Shown: positions 44,162-53,767, counted from the stretch's first letter. The stretch: DNA of 64,000 bases from Pseudomonadota bacterium (GCA_018242185.1 JAFECK010000001.1:1-64000), one strand, 5' to 3'. Notes: generated from the sequence alone by a model not told the origin. Program-made: numbers and translations.

Positions 44162-46177
44162 TTATACATCCAGAAGTTCGGTTCCAAGCATATGACCGCT
44201 GGCTTTGATGAAGCGTAGTCTGGCTTCGGGCTTGCGCCCCATCAGGTTTTGCACTTCAGTGGACACGCTAGCAGCATCTTGGATCGAAACCCGCAATAAG
44301 GTGCGGTTGGCTTTGTCCATAGTTGTACTTTTAAGTTGCCCCGGGTTCATCTCGCCCAGCCCTTTAAAGCGGCTCACTTCAACATTGCCTTTTAATTTAG
44401 CTAGCAACCGCTTCTTTTCCTCTTCATCTTGTGCGTAATGATAGGCGCTGCCTTGGGCCAGCTTATATAGGGGTGGCTGCGCCAGATAGAGGTGACCGTG
44501 CACAATCAATTCAGGCATTTGTAGGAAAAAGAAAGTCATAAGCAGTGCCGCAATATGTGAGCCATCCACATCAGCATCGGTCATGATGATAACACGTTCA
44601 TAGCGTAATTTATCAAGGCGAAAAGCGCTGCCAGTGCCGCAACCCAGAGCTATTATCAAGTCGTTTATTTCTTGGTTAGCAGTAATTTTTTCCAGGGAAT
44701 TGCTGGCGACATTCAGGATTTTACCTTTGAGCGGCAGAATCGCCTGAGTATTCTTGTCTCTGGCTTGTTTAGCGGTGCCGCCCGCGGAGTCTCCTTCGAC
44801 GATAAACAACTCGCTGCCCTCTTTTGCATTATTAATACAATCCGCTAACTTGCCTGGTAGGCGCATGGATTTGACTGCAGTTTTGCGTGCTGCTTCTTTA
44901 ACGGACTTCAAGCGTTTGCGTAGTTCAGCGTTCTCAATAAAGCCATCTAGTAAGCTCTCAGCGCTAGCGTTATTTTGTATTAGCCAATTCTCCATCTGGC
45001 TTTTTATCATGGGTTCAATAGCTTTAGCCACCTCAGGGTTGAGGAGCCTATCCTTGGTTTGTCCCTGAAACATGGGATTGGGGATGAACAAAGATAGCAC
45101 GGTTATGGTGCCGGAGAAAATATCTTCAGCATTGATGTTTTCCGCACCTTTCTTGCCTGCCAACATTGAAGTATAATGTCGGAAAGCTTTTGCAACACCG
45201 CTGCGGAAGGCGGACTCATGGGTGCCGCCATCCTTAGTGCAGACCGTATTGCAATAAGAGCGAGTTGTTTCTGGTATTTCCGTATCTAGCGTCCAGGCGA
45301 TACACCACTGTAGGCGTCCACCTAGCTCCTGTAAGTCAGCCTCGTTACTGATTACCAAAGAGCTGTTAAGCTCTGCGGGAACTGCTAAGGCGGCTGCATA
45401 ATCCCGTAAGCCACCAGGAAAGCAGATGTTTTCTTGATAATAACCATAGCCGGTCTCAATAGAATTCTCAGTCAACTCAGTGGGGTTCAGCACTAAGTCA
45501 GAATCCACCCGGAAAGTAATGTTTAAGCCTGGTTGAAGGTAAGCTTTTGTGGCCAATAATTCGCGGATCCGTGAGTGCTCAAACTGGCAATCTTTAAATA
45601 TGCTGAGGTCTGGGATAAACGACACAGTGGTGCCACTTTCTCCTTTATATGACAAGATTTGTGGAGGAGCTGCAGCTAGACCGCACTTATAGGTTTGGCG
45701 GCATTCTTTGCTATCTCGATGTATGCACACTTCTAGCTCAGCGGATAGAGCATTGACTACGGATATGCCAACGCCGTGTAGTCCGCCAGCCACTCTATAG
45801 GCGCTGTTACCAAATTTACCGCCAGAATGCAGGGTTGTCATAATTACTTCTAACGCTAACTTATCAGGGTATTTAGGATGAGGATCTATAGGTATGCCTC
45901 GGCCGTTATCGCTAACGCTTATTTTGTTGCCTTGGTATAAGTGAATAATAATATTAGTTGCATATCCGGATATAGCTTCATCCACTGCATTATCAAGCAC
46001 CTCTACTACCAAATGATGCATCGCTGTAATATCTGAGCCGCCAATATACATGCCTGGACGCTTACGCACTCCTTCTAAGCCTTCCAACACCTCAATGTCT
46101 TTGGCTGTATAGCTATTGGCTGGTGTGCTCGGCGTTTGGCTTTTATTTGTAGGTTTTTCTAGCTCTCTCAGCAGCAT
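44162..46177 (-). CDS. parE: DNA topoisomerase IV subunit B
   Basis: The ATPase subunit of topoisomerase IV, which unlinks daughter chromosomes. GHKL motifs are LDNAVDEAISG, DNGRGIPIDPHPKY and GLHGVGISVVNALS. The TOPRIM domain has EGDSAGGTAKQARD near 463-476 and TDADVDGSHI near 530. The PHPK-P form of the ATP lid and the length argue for ParE over GyrB. The frame extends to 46204, but the ATG at 46177 lies 1 base after the fur stop behind a strong ribosome site (GAAGGG), giving 671 residues. fur-parE thus forms an operon. Confidence 0.9.
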   Translation of the reverse strand: MLLRELEKPTNKSQTPSTPANSYTAKDIEVLEGLEGVRKRPGMYIGGSDITAMHHLVVEVLDNAVDEAISGYATNIIIHLYQGNKISVSDNGRGIPIDPHPKYPDKLALEVIMTTLHSGGKFGNSAYRVAGGLHGVGISVVNALSAELEVCIHRDSKECRQTYKCGLAAAPPQILSYKGESGTTVSFIPDLSIFKDCQFEHSRIRELLATKAYLQPGLNITFRVDSDLVLNPTELTENSIETGYGYYQENICFPGGLRDYAAALAVPAELNSSLVISNEADLQELGGRLQWCIAWTLDTEIPETTRSYCNTVCTKDGGTHESAFRSGVAKAFRHYTSMLAGKKGAENINAEDIFSGTITVLSLFIPNPMFQGQTKDRLLNPEVAKAIEPMIKSQMENWLIQNNASAESLLDGFIENAELRKRLKSVKEAARKTAVKSMRLPGKLADCINNAKEGSELFIVEGDSAGGTAKQARDKNTQAILPLKGKILNVASNSLEKITANQEINDLIIALGCGTGSAFRLDKLRYERVIIMTDADVDGSHIAALLMTFFFLQMPELIVHGHLYLAQPPLYKLAQGSAYHYAQDEEEKKRLLAKLKGNVEVSRFKGLGEMNPGQLKSTTMDKANRTLLRVSIQDAASVSTEVQNLMGRKPEARLRFIKASGHMLGTELLDV

Positions 46178-46178
46178 G

Positions 46179-46598
46179 CTATTTCCCTTCAAGCGGTACG
46201 CCATATAGTTCTAAGCGGTGCCTGATCAGCTTATATCCTAGGCGCTGAGCAATCTCTTCTTTGATGCGCTCCAGCTCTTCATTGTAAAACTCGATAATTT
46301 TACCAGACTCAAGGTCTATAAGGTGATGGTGGTGGTCTCCATCATTTTGCACCAGCTCGTAGCGTGCTCTGCCGTCCTCCAGCTCAAGCTTGGAAAGCAA
46401 GCCATATTCTAGGAGAGAGGCAATAGTGCGGTAAACGGTGGCCAGGCTAATCTTTTCATCGAGTTTATATGCCCTCTTATATAACTCTTCTACATCCGGA
46501 TGATCATTCGATTCCTCGATAACTTTCAGCACCAGCCGCCGTTGCTCGGTCATTTTCATACCATATGCAACGCAGATTCTTTCTATAGATACACCCAT
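46179..46598 (-). CDS. fur: Fur family transcriptional regulator
   Basis: A metal-dependent repressor with an N-terminal winged helix (LATVYRTIASLLEYGL near residues 52-67) and a C-terminal dimerisation domain. The metal-binding stretch DGDHHHHLIDLESGKIIEF is near 90-108. Both cysteines of the usual CxxC zinc pair are replaced (DLE), as in alphaproteobacterial Fur/Mur. The ligand may be iron or manganese. The length is 139 residues. It is divergent from fliW across a 171-bp region and cotranscribed with parE. Confidence 0.92.
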   Translation of the reverse strand: MGVSIERICVAYGMKMTEQRRLVLKVIEESNDHPDVEELYKRAYKLDEKISLATVYRTIASLLEYGLLSKLELEDGRARYELVQNDGDHHHHLIDLESGKIIEFYNEELERIKEEIAQRLGYKLIRHRLELYGVPLEGK

Positions 46599-46666
46599 TA
46601 AATAACCTCACATAGCCTTTTATGCGGCAAGTATAGCGAGAGTATAATAATTAAGCAATTAACTAA

Positions 46667-46696
46667 TTGACAAGGAGTATCTCGAAAGTTCATGAT
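46667..46696 (+). promoter_or_regulatory. putative fliW promoter
   Basis: A perfect TTGACA (46667-46672) is followed after 18 bp by CATGAT (46691-46696), a 4 of 6 match to the -10. Transcription would start near 46703, about 67 nt before the fliW ATG, which has the ribosome site AAGGGGAG. Confidence 0.35.
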
Positions 46697-46769
46697 AAAA
46701 ATGTGGGGCCTTTAGTGAAATTGTTTGCAAGAGGCACATGTTCTCATCATTGAGAGTTAAGGGGAGATT

Positions 46770-47252
46770 ATGATTGAATTAACAACAGCTGCGGTGCAAG
46801 TAGCGACTGCGCAGATTATCACCAATAGATTTGGTACTTTTACCGTGGTTCCGCAGACAATTATTAGTCTGCCGCATGGTGTTGTGGGAATGCCAGAGTG
46901 CAATAGATTCTGCCTAATAGATGTTCCTAATGTTAGGCCTAAATATGATTACTTGCGGGCTTTCAAGCTTTTGCAGTCTTTGGATCATGATGAGGTTGCC
47001 TTTTTGGTTTTGCCATTGGATGTGAGCAATCAAATAATATCTGAAGAAGATGTAATGTGTATGTTGAGGCAGCTTTCGATATCTCAGGATGGTGTTGTGT
47101 TGTTATTGATCGCTATGCCGCAACAGCTTGCAGATGGCCTCAAAGTTATCGGAGTGAATGCGAGAGCGCCTATAGTAATTAACTCTAATACTGCGGTGGG
47201 AATACAGCATGTTATTCCCGGCACTAAGTATTCTGACAATATGATACTGTAG
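46770..47252 (+). CDS. fliW: flagellar assembly factor FliW
   Basis: FliW binds flagellin and the translational regulator CsrA, linking flagellin supply to its translation. The 160-residue protein shows the family pattern: ITNRFGTFTV near 17-26, IISLPHGVVGMPECNRFCLID in short conserved parts near 31-51, LQSLDHDEVAFLVLPL near 68-83, and the C-terminal VNARAPIVIN near 129-138. No flagellin, csrA or other flagellar gene is in the window. Its stop is adjacent to that of convergent mrdA with no spacer. Confidence 0.85.
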   Translation: MIELTTAAVQVATAQIITNRFGTFTVVPQTIISLPHGVVGMPECNRFCLIDVPNVRPKYDYLRAFKLLQSLDHDEVAFLVLPLDVSNQIISEEDVMCMLRQLSISQDGVVLLLIAMPQQLADGLKVIGVNARAPIVINSNTAVGIQHVIPGTKYSDNMIL

Positions 47253-49028
47253 TTAGCTGCGTTCTTTGAGGGCTAGGTACTGCATAATCTGTCGTACTAT
47301 TGGCATGGCGCTGCTTGAGCCCCAGCCACCGTGCTCAACAATGCTGGCCACCACATAGCGGGGTGATTGGTACGGCGCAAAGCCAAGGAAAAAGCCATGA
47401 TCAATTAGGCCTCTTTTTTTAGAGTTGGCCAGGGATGCTACTTGGGTAGTGCCGCTTTTACCAGATATTTCAAACCCTTCTATATCAAGCCTACTGGCGT
47501 AGTTTTTGCCATAGGGCCTGTTAAAAGCAGCATATATAGCATCTTTCACTTCTTCTAAGTGTTCTGCATTTAGGGGCAAGCCGTCAAAGGTGCGTTGTAT
47601 GCCGTATCTTAGTGTTGGGGTTATATTTTGTCCTGAGATTATCCGCGCCAGCATGACAGTAAGCTGGGTAATAGTTGCTAATACGTAGCCCTGTCCGATG
47701 GATGCATTAACCGTGTCGCCTCTCATCCAATCTTGCTTATATTTCTTCATTTTCCATGAGCGGTTGGGGATTAGCCCCGCGCTTTCAAACGGCAGCTCAA
47801 TGCCAGTTTTTTGTCCTAATCCTAGAATTGCTGCAACTTTTGAAATCTCATCAATTCCTATCTTCTCGGAGACATTATAAAAATAGGGGTTGCACGACTG
47901 TGCCAATGCCGTATTCATATCAACTAAGCCATGCCCCTGGCGGTTCCAGCAGTGAAAAGTGCGTGAGCCTACTTGATAAGAACCAGTGCAGTTTACCTTG
48001 TAGTCGCTTCTTATACCAGCTTCTCTAGCTGCTATTGCAGTAACCATTTTGAAAGTCGAGCCGGGAGGATAGGTTGCGCTTATACATTTATTCATTAGCG
48101 GTGTATTAGGGTTATTAGTGAGCTTTTCCCACTCTTCGTGAGTAACGCCCTCTATAAACAGATTAGGGTCATACGAAGGAGAGGAATACATAGCTAGCAC
48201 CTCTCCGGTGATGGCATGCATAACTACAGCAGCTCCGCCTCTACCAGCGAGCAATTCGTGTATATATTTTTGCAGTTCTACATCTATGCTTATGGCGATT
48301 CTATCGCCATTTATCGCGGGTTCTTGGCCTAATTCGCGTACTATTTTTCCGTGTGCATCTACTTCAATGCGCTTGATGCCAGGCCGGCCTACTAGCAGGC
48401 TATCTAAACTCTTTTCAACTCCGTTTTTGCCAATAGGGATATCCTTATGCACAAAAATACCGGGTTGTTTGGAATTTTTGCGCACTTCTTCTTCGGTGGG
48501 TGGGGCTATATAGCCAAGTAAATGCGCCGTTGCTTCTCTGGCTGGATATTCGCGTTTGAATGCTTGCTCTATTATAAAATCCGGTAATTTATATCTGTGG
48601 CTTTCCATAGCGGCTATGTCAGGCCAAGTAAGCTCATGGATAAGAGTTATGGGCCCATATTTATCAGATTTTTTTATCAGCTCTGCAAGTTCATCTTCAT
48701 CCATTTTTATAGGAGAGCGTAGATATTGATTTATTGCTGCCACTGTTTGGTGGATGCTTCGTTCGTCATGGTTGTTCACTAGAAGTCTAAAAAGTGCTCT
48801 GTTAGTAGCGATAAAATTGTCATTGCGGTCAGTGATTTGGCCTCTTGCTTGCGGAGTGAGGGTTAGCCTAATTCTGTTGCTTTCAGCTAGAGTCTTATAT
48901 TTGTCTGACTCTATAATCTGCAGATATGCAAATCTAAAGCCCAGCATGGTGAAGAACACGCCTTTGAGCCAGATTATAAAGAAGCTCCTACGGGTAAAAG
49001 TTTTAAGCTTCCATACTTCGTCTCGCAT
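47253..49028 (-). CDS. mrdA: penicillin-binding protein 2 (rod-shape transpeptidase)
   Basis: The class B PBP that crosslinks peptidoglycan during cell elongation. A single membrane anchor lies at about residues 13-33, then the dimerisation domain, then the transpeptidase. Its active serine is in PPGSTFKMVTA (near 323-333), the SxN motif in AQSCNPYFYN (near 377-386) and KSGTTQVA near 526-533. It has 591 residues. Its presence shows that the organism makes or once made peptidoglycan, which many Rickettsiales have lost or reduced. Confidence 0.93.
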   Translation of the reverse strand: MRDEVWKLKTFTRRSFFIIWLKGVFFTMLGFRFAYLQIIESDKYKTLAESNRIRLTLTPQARGQITDRNDNFIATNRALFRLLVNNHDERSIHQTVAAINQYLRSPIKMDEDELAELIKKSDKYGPITLIHELTWPDIAAMESHRYKLPDFIIEQAFKREYPAREATAHLLGYIAPPTEEEVRKNSKQPGIFVHKDIPIGKNGVEKSLDSLLVGRPGIKRIEVDAHGKIVRELGQEPAINGDRIAISIDVELQKYIHELLAGRGGAAVVMHAITGEVLAMYSSPSYDPNLFIEGVTHEEWEKLTNNPNTPLMNKCISATYPPGSTFKMVTAIAAREAGIRSDYKVNCTGSYQVGSRTFHCWNRQGHGLVDMNTALAQSCNPYFYNVSEKIGIDEISKVAAILGLGQKTGIELPFESAGLIPNRSWKMKKYKQDWMRGDTVNASIGQGYVLATITQLTVMLARIISGQNITPTLRYGIQRTFDGLPLNAEHLEEVKDAIYAAFNRPYGKNYASRLDIEGFEISGKSGTTQVASLANSKKRGLIDHGFFLGFAPYQSPRYVVASIVEHGGWGSSSAMPIVRQIMQYLALKERS

Positions 49029-49070
49029 AGTGCCCGGCCTTTGTAATATCGGGTTATAGCAGCGTATCTT

Positions 49071-49538
49071 TTAAGAAGCGGCTTTAATTCCAGAGCCTGT
49101 GGAGCCGAAGCCTCCTTGACTGCGCTCAGTGTCTGGCAGTTCGCTCACTACATTCCAGTTCACGCTGCCGTGCGCCGCTACTACTAGTTGGGCAAAACGC
49201 ATGCCCCTGGTTATGGTAAATGGCTCTTGGCCGAGGTTGATAATGAGCACCTGCACTTCTCCTCGGTAATCAGCATCTATAGTTCCTGGTGCGTTCAGCA
49301 CGGTGATCCCATGCTTTAATGCTAGTCCAGAACGAGGGCGTATTTGCGCTTCGTACCCCTGTGGCAAGGCAATGCTAATCCCAGTTGGAATTAAAGCGCG
49401 CTGCATAGGCTGCAACACTACATCCTCGCTAGTTGCTGCCAGCAGGTCCATGCCGGCACTATGGATTGTAGCATATGATGGAAGAGGGAGTTCTTGTAGA
49501 TGAGGAAGCCTTTTGATCATCAGTGTGATAGAATTCAT
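49071..49538 (-). CDS. dut: dUTP pyrophosphatase
   Basis: Hydrolyses dUTP to dUMP and keeps uracil out of DNA; it also feeds ThyX, which lies 4 kb away. The trimer motifs are [36 protein letters not shown] in separate motif II/III pieces, and the C-terminal [10 protein letters not shown] that closes over the substrate. The length is 155 residues. The start at 49538 is favoured, with Met8 as the alternative. Confidence 0.96.
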   Translation of the reverse strand: MNSITLMIKRLPHLQELPLPSYATIHSAGMDLLAATSEDVVLQPMQRALIPTGISIALPQGYEAQIRPRSGLALKHGITVLNAPGTIDADYRGEVQVLIINLGQEPFTITRGMRFAQLVVAAHGSVNWNVVSELPDTERSQGGFGSTGSGIKAAS

Positions 49539-49639
49539 AAGTTGACCATTTTAATGTTTTGCAATACAATGCACACCATAAATGTGATGGTGACAAGCCA
49601 CCTGGAGTCTAGGCTATTTTGGATATGGAGTAAAGCAAA

Positions 49640-50233
49640 ATGAGTAAGATGTTGGAAAAGATGGGTGTAGTTGATCTAGTTCAGCAAGGGGAGATGATGG
49701 AGATCGTAGAGGAGCCGGATCCAAGGCTTCATAAGCCCTCCGCTCCTATAGATAAATTCGGGCCAGAAGACCAACAGCTCATGGCAAACATGCTAAAATT
49801 CTTGGTTACTAATCAAGGGTTGGGCCTGGCTGCAGTGCAGGTAGGGGTTATGAAGCAGATACTGGTTGTTGATGCTGCGGCCTGCTGTGCATATGAGGAT
49901 GCCAAGGAATATATGCATCCAGAGCCTTACTTATGTATGGCCAATGCAGAGGTGCTGGAGCTCAGCCAAGAAAAGTGTTCTCATGAGGAGTACTGCTTCT
50001 CTTATCCTGGATTAGGCGTGGAAATAAGCAGGTCAAAATGGGGCAGATTCCGTTATATAGACCAGAATGGAGAAATACAAGAGATCAAAGCATATGGGAT
50101 GCTGGCGCGCTGTATATTGCACGAGATGGATCACACCCACGGGAAGGTTATCGCTGATTATTTATCCCCTGTGCGCAAGCAAATGGCGTTGAAAAAGTTC
50201 GCTAAGCGCAGTAAGAATATGCAGGCAAAATAG
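49640..50233 (+). CDS. def: peptide deformylase, variant motif II
   Basis: Removes the formyl group from nascent proteins. Motif I GLGLAAVQVG (near 57-66) and the metal-binding motif III HEMDHTHG (near 165-172) are present. Motif II, usually EGCLS, reads EYCFS (near 116-120), still with its cysteine. An N-terminal extension of about 25 residues and a 15-residue insertion around residues 76-95 make the protein 197 residues. These features resemble type III or alphaproteobacterial Def2 paralogues. It may be a second copy with a different substrate range. Confidence 0.88.
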   Translation: MSKMLEKMGVVDLVQQGEMMEIVEEPDPRLHKPSAPIDKFGPEDQQLMANMLKFLVTNQGLGLAAVQVGVMKQILVVDAAACCAYEDAKEYMHPEPYLCMANAEVLELSQEKCSHEEYCFSYPGLGVEISRSKWGRFRYIDQNGEIQEIKAYGMLARCILHEMDHTHGKVIADYLSPVRKQMALKKFAKRSKNMQAK

Positions 50234-50254
50234 AGGTGCTTGAGAGGATTTTTA

Positions 50255-51787
50255 TTAACCACCTTCTACCGCCGGCGTTGTTGCAATTGCCCGATCTGGC
50301 TCAGCCTCTTGTAGGCCAAGGGAGATTACTCCAAGAAAGCGAGGGCTTGCTTGGCTGTATGCTGGCCGCCGTATATTAGATAAACTGCTAAACCAAGCAA
50401 GGCCCCATTTTTTACGCCAAGTTAGCCCTATAATGCTGCCTACTAACCCCAGAAACAAGGAGATGACCCCGAACTCATTCTCCATGTACGCTCCCGCTAG
50501 CACTGCTAATACCGCAAGCGCTACTGAACATTTGTAATCTCGCTCACTAAATTGGTAGCCAAGGAATCCTGCTGCCATTGGCACTAAAATTAGAGGGCTT
50601 TCAAAGCACGACACCGTCAACACTAAAGACAGTATACTACTGCTCATCAAAGTTATACATGCGGCTATACCACCCATAACAATAGTTACGAACCTTGCGA
50701 GCCTTACTTGGCCAGCATCATTAACCTTATTGCTATATTTTCTGACAATAGCATGAGTGACAATAACTGATCCAGAGTTTAACCAAGAATCTGCCGTAGA
50801 CATTGTAACCGCAATAATCCCAACTGCCACGGCTATCATTACTGCGGGATGCGTAGCATTATTTATGATTGATAAAATGCCGACCTTATCCAAGTTATTC
50901 TCACCTGTGTCAGGGATCAACATAATTGCAAAGCCGGCTAGGGTAAAGACTACGAAAAAATCAATTATAGAAGTATAAGAAAATGCTTTCTGAAGCTGTC
51001 GGTCAGAGCCACTTATCAGAATCCTTTGTATAAAAGGTGCTTCAAAGCCAGATGGCACTAGCGCATACGCTGTCATGCCTAAAACTAGCAAAGTTGAATG
51101 CCAATCGTATGGTACAAGCCAGGCTTTATGTTCAGGTATCAATTGCCAAAAATCTTGTTGGTGCGTCATCTTATGTGCTGACATAAAAAACACTACGAGT
51201 AGGACTAAACCAAATAAAGCGGCCTGTACTACATCCGTTAATATTACTGCTTTTATTCCGCCAGAAGCCGCATATACTGTGACCACTATAGCTCCTATCA
51301 ATATTCCGATATACGCCGAGAAACCTAAAAAATACTGCGTGACTAATCCGATGACCATTATTTGAGTTGCTGAAAAGCCAATACTACCGATAATATTGAC
51401 TACTTCGGAAACCAAGAAACCAAACGAACCATATAGCTGTTCCATTATGTGAGCTTGGCCCAAGCACTTAGAGAACCTATGCACATTATTGCAGAAAATA
51501 ACCCTAGAAATGTGCCACCTAGCCACACTTAAGAAAGCAATTAACGCAGCTGCAACGCCGACATTATTTATTTGCTCGATCAATCCTAAAGTGGCGCCTG
51601 CCCCTATATGCGTGGCATATATTGTAGCCACCAATACTCCTGTAGAGATTTTTTTATACCCCAAAGCAAACTGGCGTAAATTTTTAACCTGGCCAGCATG
51701 AACGATGCCCATGATTATGCATACGAGCATATACCCCAGCACTACCAACCCTAGCAACTGCTCCGCTACGGTACTTCCTATAGCCAT
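50255..51787 (-). CDS. sodium/solute symporter family transporter
   Basis: A 510-residue inner-membrane protein with about 13 hydrophobic helices, of the SSF family that includes proline (PutP) and pantothenate (PanF) carriers. Family marks are a YATHIGAGATLGLIEQ segment near 58-73 (helix 2), YAASGGIKAVILTDVVQ near 172-188, and an STADSWLNSGS stretch near 325-335 of the sodium site. The hydrophilic tail of about 40 residues is unusual. The transported substrate cannot be read from sequence. It is convergent with def, with a 21-bp gap. Confidence 0.88.
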   Translation of the reverse strand: MAIGSTVAEQLLGLVVLGYMLVCIIMGIVHAGQVKNLRQFALGYKKISTGVLVATIYATHIGAGATLGLIEQINNVGVAAALIAFLSVARWHISRVIFCNNVHRFSKCLGQAHIMEQLYGSFGFLVSEVVNIIGSIGFSATQIMVIGLVTQYFLGFSAYIGILIGAIVVTVYAASGGIKAVILTDVVQAALFGLVLLVVFFMSAHKMTHQQDFWQLIPEHKAWLVPYDWHSTLLVLGMTAYALVPSGFEAPFIQRILISGSDRQLQKAFSYTSIIDFFVVFTLAGFAIMLIPDTGENNLDKVGILSIINNATHPAVMIAVAVGIIAVTMSTADSWLNSGSVIVTHAIVRKYSNKVNDAGQVRLARFVTIVMGGIAACITLMSSSILSLVLTVSCFESPLILVPMAAGFLGYQFSERDYKCSVALAVLAVLAGAYMENEFGVISLFLGLVGSIIGLTWRKKWGLAWFSSLSNIRRPAYSQASPRFLGVISLGLQEAEPDRAIATTPAVEGG

Positions 51788-51889
51788 ATAGACCCATTTA
51801 TTAATGACCTTGCGCTGATTATATTCTGATTATTCATAAAGGTCAATAAAATCCTCAGATATACTTAATATGTTAAATATATTTTGCAA

Positions 51890-51955
51890 CGCTCTTTGAG
51901 AGCGCAACCTTTCTGATGTATTAAGCAACTCTAGGTGGCGTTGACCGCCACCTAG
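51890..51955. promoter_or_regulatory. two adjacent hairpins between the symporter and popZ genes
   Basis: CGCTCT (51890-51895) pairs with AGAGCG (51899-51904) across a 3-nt loop. CTAGGTGGCG (51931-51940) pairs perfectly with CGCCACCTAG (51946-51955) across TTGAC. Both genes are transcribed away from here, so these are leader or operator structures. No T run follows either one. Confidence 0.5.
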
Positions 51956-52064
51956 TATCACTTACCCTAGTTTGACTTACCAAAAGGAAGCTGATATAAG
52001 TGGACTATCCACTAAGTTAGCCGTGTATTGCGGTGTGCTGCTGATAACAATACGGATCTAGGCA

Positions 52065-52583
52065 ATGATAGATAAATATGTTCCAGGCAAAGAAATAACT
52101 GCCCACGACCTGGAGAGAGCTATGGCTGAGATGCAGAAGGTTTTGGATAATCCCCCAAACATGGATATCCTTGATCTTACTGAGGAAATAGATGACGATG
52201 GCGTGGATGGCAGCCTTGAAGGACCTGGTCTGGCGGCGCTGCGCAGACAAAGAGCAGCGCTACATGCAGCGCTGGCACAAGATGATGATAAATCAGAGCA
52301 AGCAGCTCACGAATCTAATTACCGGCAGAAACATAGTACACAGCCTAAAATAGGTCTACTTGATGTGGATATTGCGGTTGAGTCGCAAGAAGCGATCCAA
52401 CAACTGCTTAATATGAAAAAGCCAAACAAGCAACAAGTAAGCCATAGGAGCGATCTTGAAGAGCTGGTTATGGAAATTCTAAAGCCGCAACTAGGCCAGT
52501 GGCTAAACAAACATCTACCACAGATAGTACAATCCGTTGTAGAAAGGGAGATTAAGAAACTAATTCCAGATGACACACTATGA
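52065..52583 (+). CDS. popZ: PopZ-like polar organising protein (DUF2497)
   Basis: A 172-residue acidic protein. It has a disordered linker and the C-terminal conserved region of the DUF2497 family (LVMEILKPQLGQWLNKHL near 131-148, then VERE near 155), which in Caulobacter PopZ drives assembly into a polar network that anchors the chromosome origin and other polar factors. The N-terminal short region (ERAMAEMQKVL) may be the partner-binding helix. Its stop overlaps the start of the exported ankyrin gene (ATGA). Confidence 0.88.
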   Translation: MIDKYVPGKEITAHDLERAMAEMQKVLDNPPNMDILDLTEEIDDDGVDGSLEGPGLAALRRQRAALHAALAQDDDKSEQAAHESNYRQKHSTQPKIGLLDVDIAVESQEAIQQLLNMKKPNKQQVSHRSDLEELVMEILKPQLGQWLNKHLPQIVQSVVEREIKKLIPDDTL

Positions 52584-53767
52584 AAAAGCTGATCACTACT
52601 TCTCTTATCGTACTGTTAACTGCTAACGTTGCTTATGCAGAAGCGCCCGGGCAGCCTCCTCAACCTCCACAAGTGAGTTTGCCAACAATGGGTGCTAATG
52701 CGGGAGAGAATGTGGGTGCTCTTGTGGAGCCCCCATCAATGATTACTTCTAATCAGCTAACTCCAAATAATAACGTAATAATGCCTCCTCCTGCGGGTCA
52801 GCTAGAGCAAGGACAAGCAAAGCCTGCAGAAACCGCCGCTACTACTGCAGCAGGTGTGCCAACCGCTGCCGCTCCTCAGTCGGATGCGGGCGTTAATGGT
52901 GGGGCTGGAGGAGATGTGCCACCAGAATTATTGAAGTTATTACAAAATAAAAATGTTCAGCTAGTAAATGACGCCTCCGAAGCTGAAATGAAGAAGGCCG
53001 CTGACGAAAAAGCTAAACAAGAGCTATTCAAGAAAAATGAAGATATGCGCCATGCTCAAGAAGAGCAGCTGAAGAAAAAGCAAGTGGAGCTTGAAATATC
53101 TCCTCCTATACTATACCGCAAGCCATATGACCACAAAGCCTCTGGCTCATCGCAATTATATAAGAAGCGGTATGGTAGTAATAACAAACATTTGCCAGTA
53201 ATTATTGATCAGGATGAATATTCAAGATATTTGTTCGCTGCTGCGGTAAAAGATGACATAGGCAGTATTGCAGCTTTACTAAGAAAGGGGGCTGACTTGA
53301 ATGCAAGAAGTGCGCAACATGGGTATACACCGCTTATGTATGCGGTGCAGAACCATAAACATCGTGCAGTATCCTATCTTGTCACGCACGGTGCTGATCT
53401 GGATGTTGTTGGCTTAGATGGTAGAAATGCATTGTCAGTAGCAGAAGACAATAATGATGAAGAATCATATGGACTATTACTATCGGCTGGCGCTAGGCAT
53501 ATAGAGGTTGTGTCGACAACGAGAGACTACTACCAGCCAGAGGCGTCCCCTGGTGGCTTAATGGTTGATATTGCAAATATGCTTGATCAGCTCAGCGCAG
53601 AAGAGCCTGCTGAAGCAACAGTTGTGGTGGTGCCCAGCAACTATGAGGATGCAGCACAGATAGAAGATGGTTGCATGGTATCCAGCTTTTTTTGCGATCT
53701 TTCAGATGAGCCGTATTCATATCCTGACATACGTGAGTGGTTTAGCGGTATATTTGGTCGCTCGTAA
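52580..53767 (+). CDS. exported ankyrin-repeat protein
   Basis: A 395-residue protein with a clear signal peptide (residues 1-20, ending VAYA). It is followed by a Pro/Ala/Asn-rich linker (21-115), a charged helical region (125-170) and three ankyrin repeats at about 213-305 (SRYLFAAAVKDD, YTPLMYAVQNH and RNALSVAEDNN). The last 80 residues are acidic. The reading frame begins in the popZ stop codon, suggesting translational coupling. A periplasmic or secreted ankyrin protein could bind a partner at the envelope. The link with PopZ is inferred from position only. Confidence 0.8.
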   Translation: MKKLITTSLIVLLTANVAYAEAPGQPPQPPQVSLPTMGANAGENVGALVEPPSMITSNQLTPNNNVIMPPPAGQLEQGQAKPAETAATTAAGVPTAAAPQSDAGVNGGAGGDVPPELLKLLQNKNVQLVNDASEAEMKKAADEKAKQELFKKNEDMRHAQEEQLKKKQVELEISPPILYRKPYDHKASGSSQLYKKRYGSNNKHLPVIIDQDEYSRYLFAAAVKDDIGSIAALLRKGADLNARSAQHGYTPLMYAVQNHKHRAVSYLVTHGADLDVVGLDGRNALSVAEDNNDEESYGLLLSAGARHIEVVSTTRDYYQPEASPGGLMVDIANMLDQLSAEEPAEATVVVVPSNYEDAAQIEDGCMVSSFFCDLSDEPYSYPDIREWFSGIFGRS

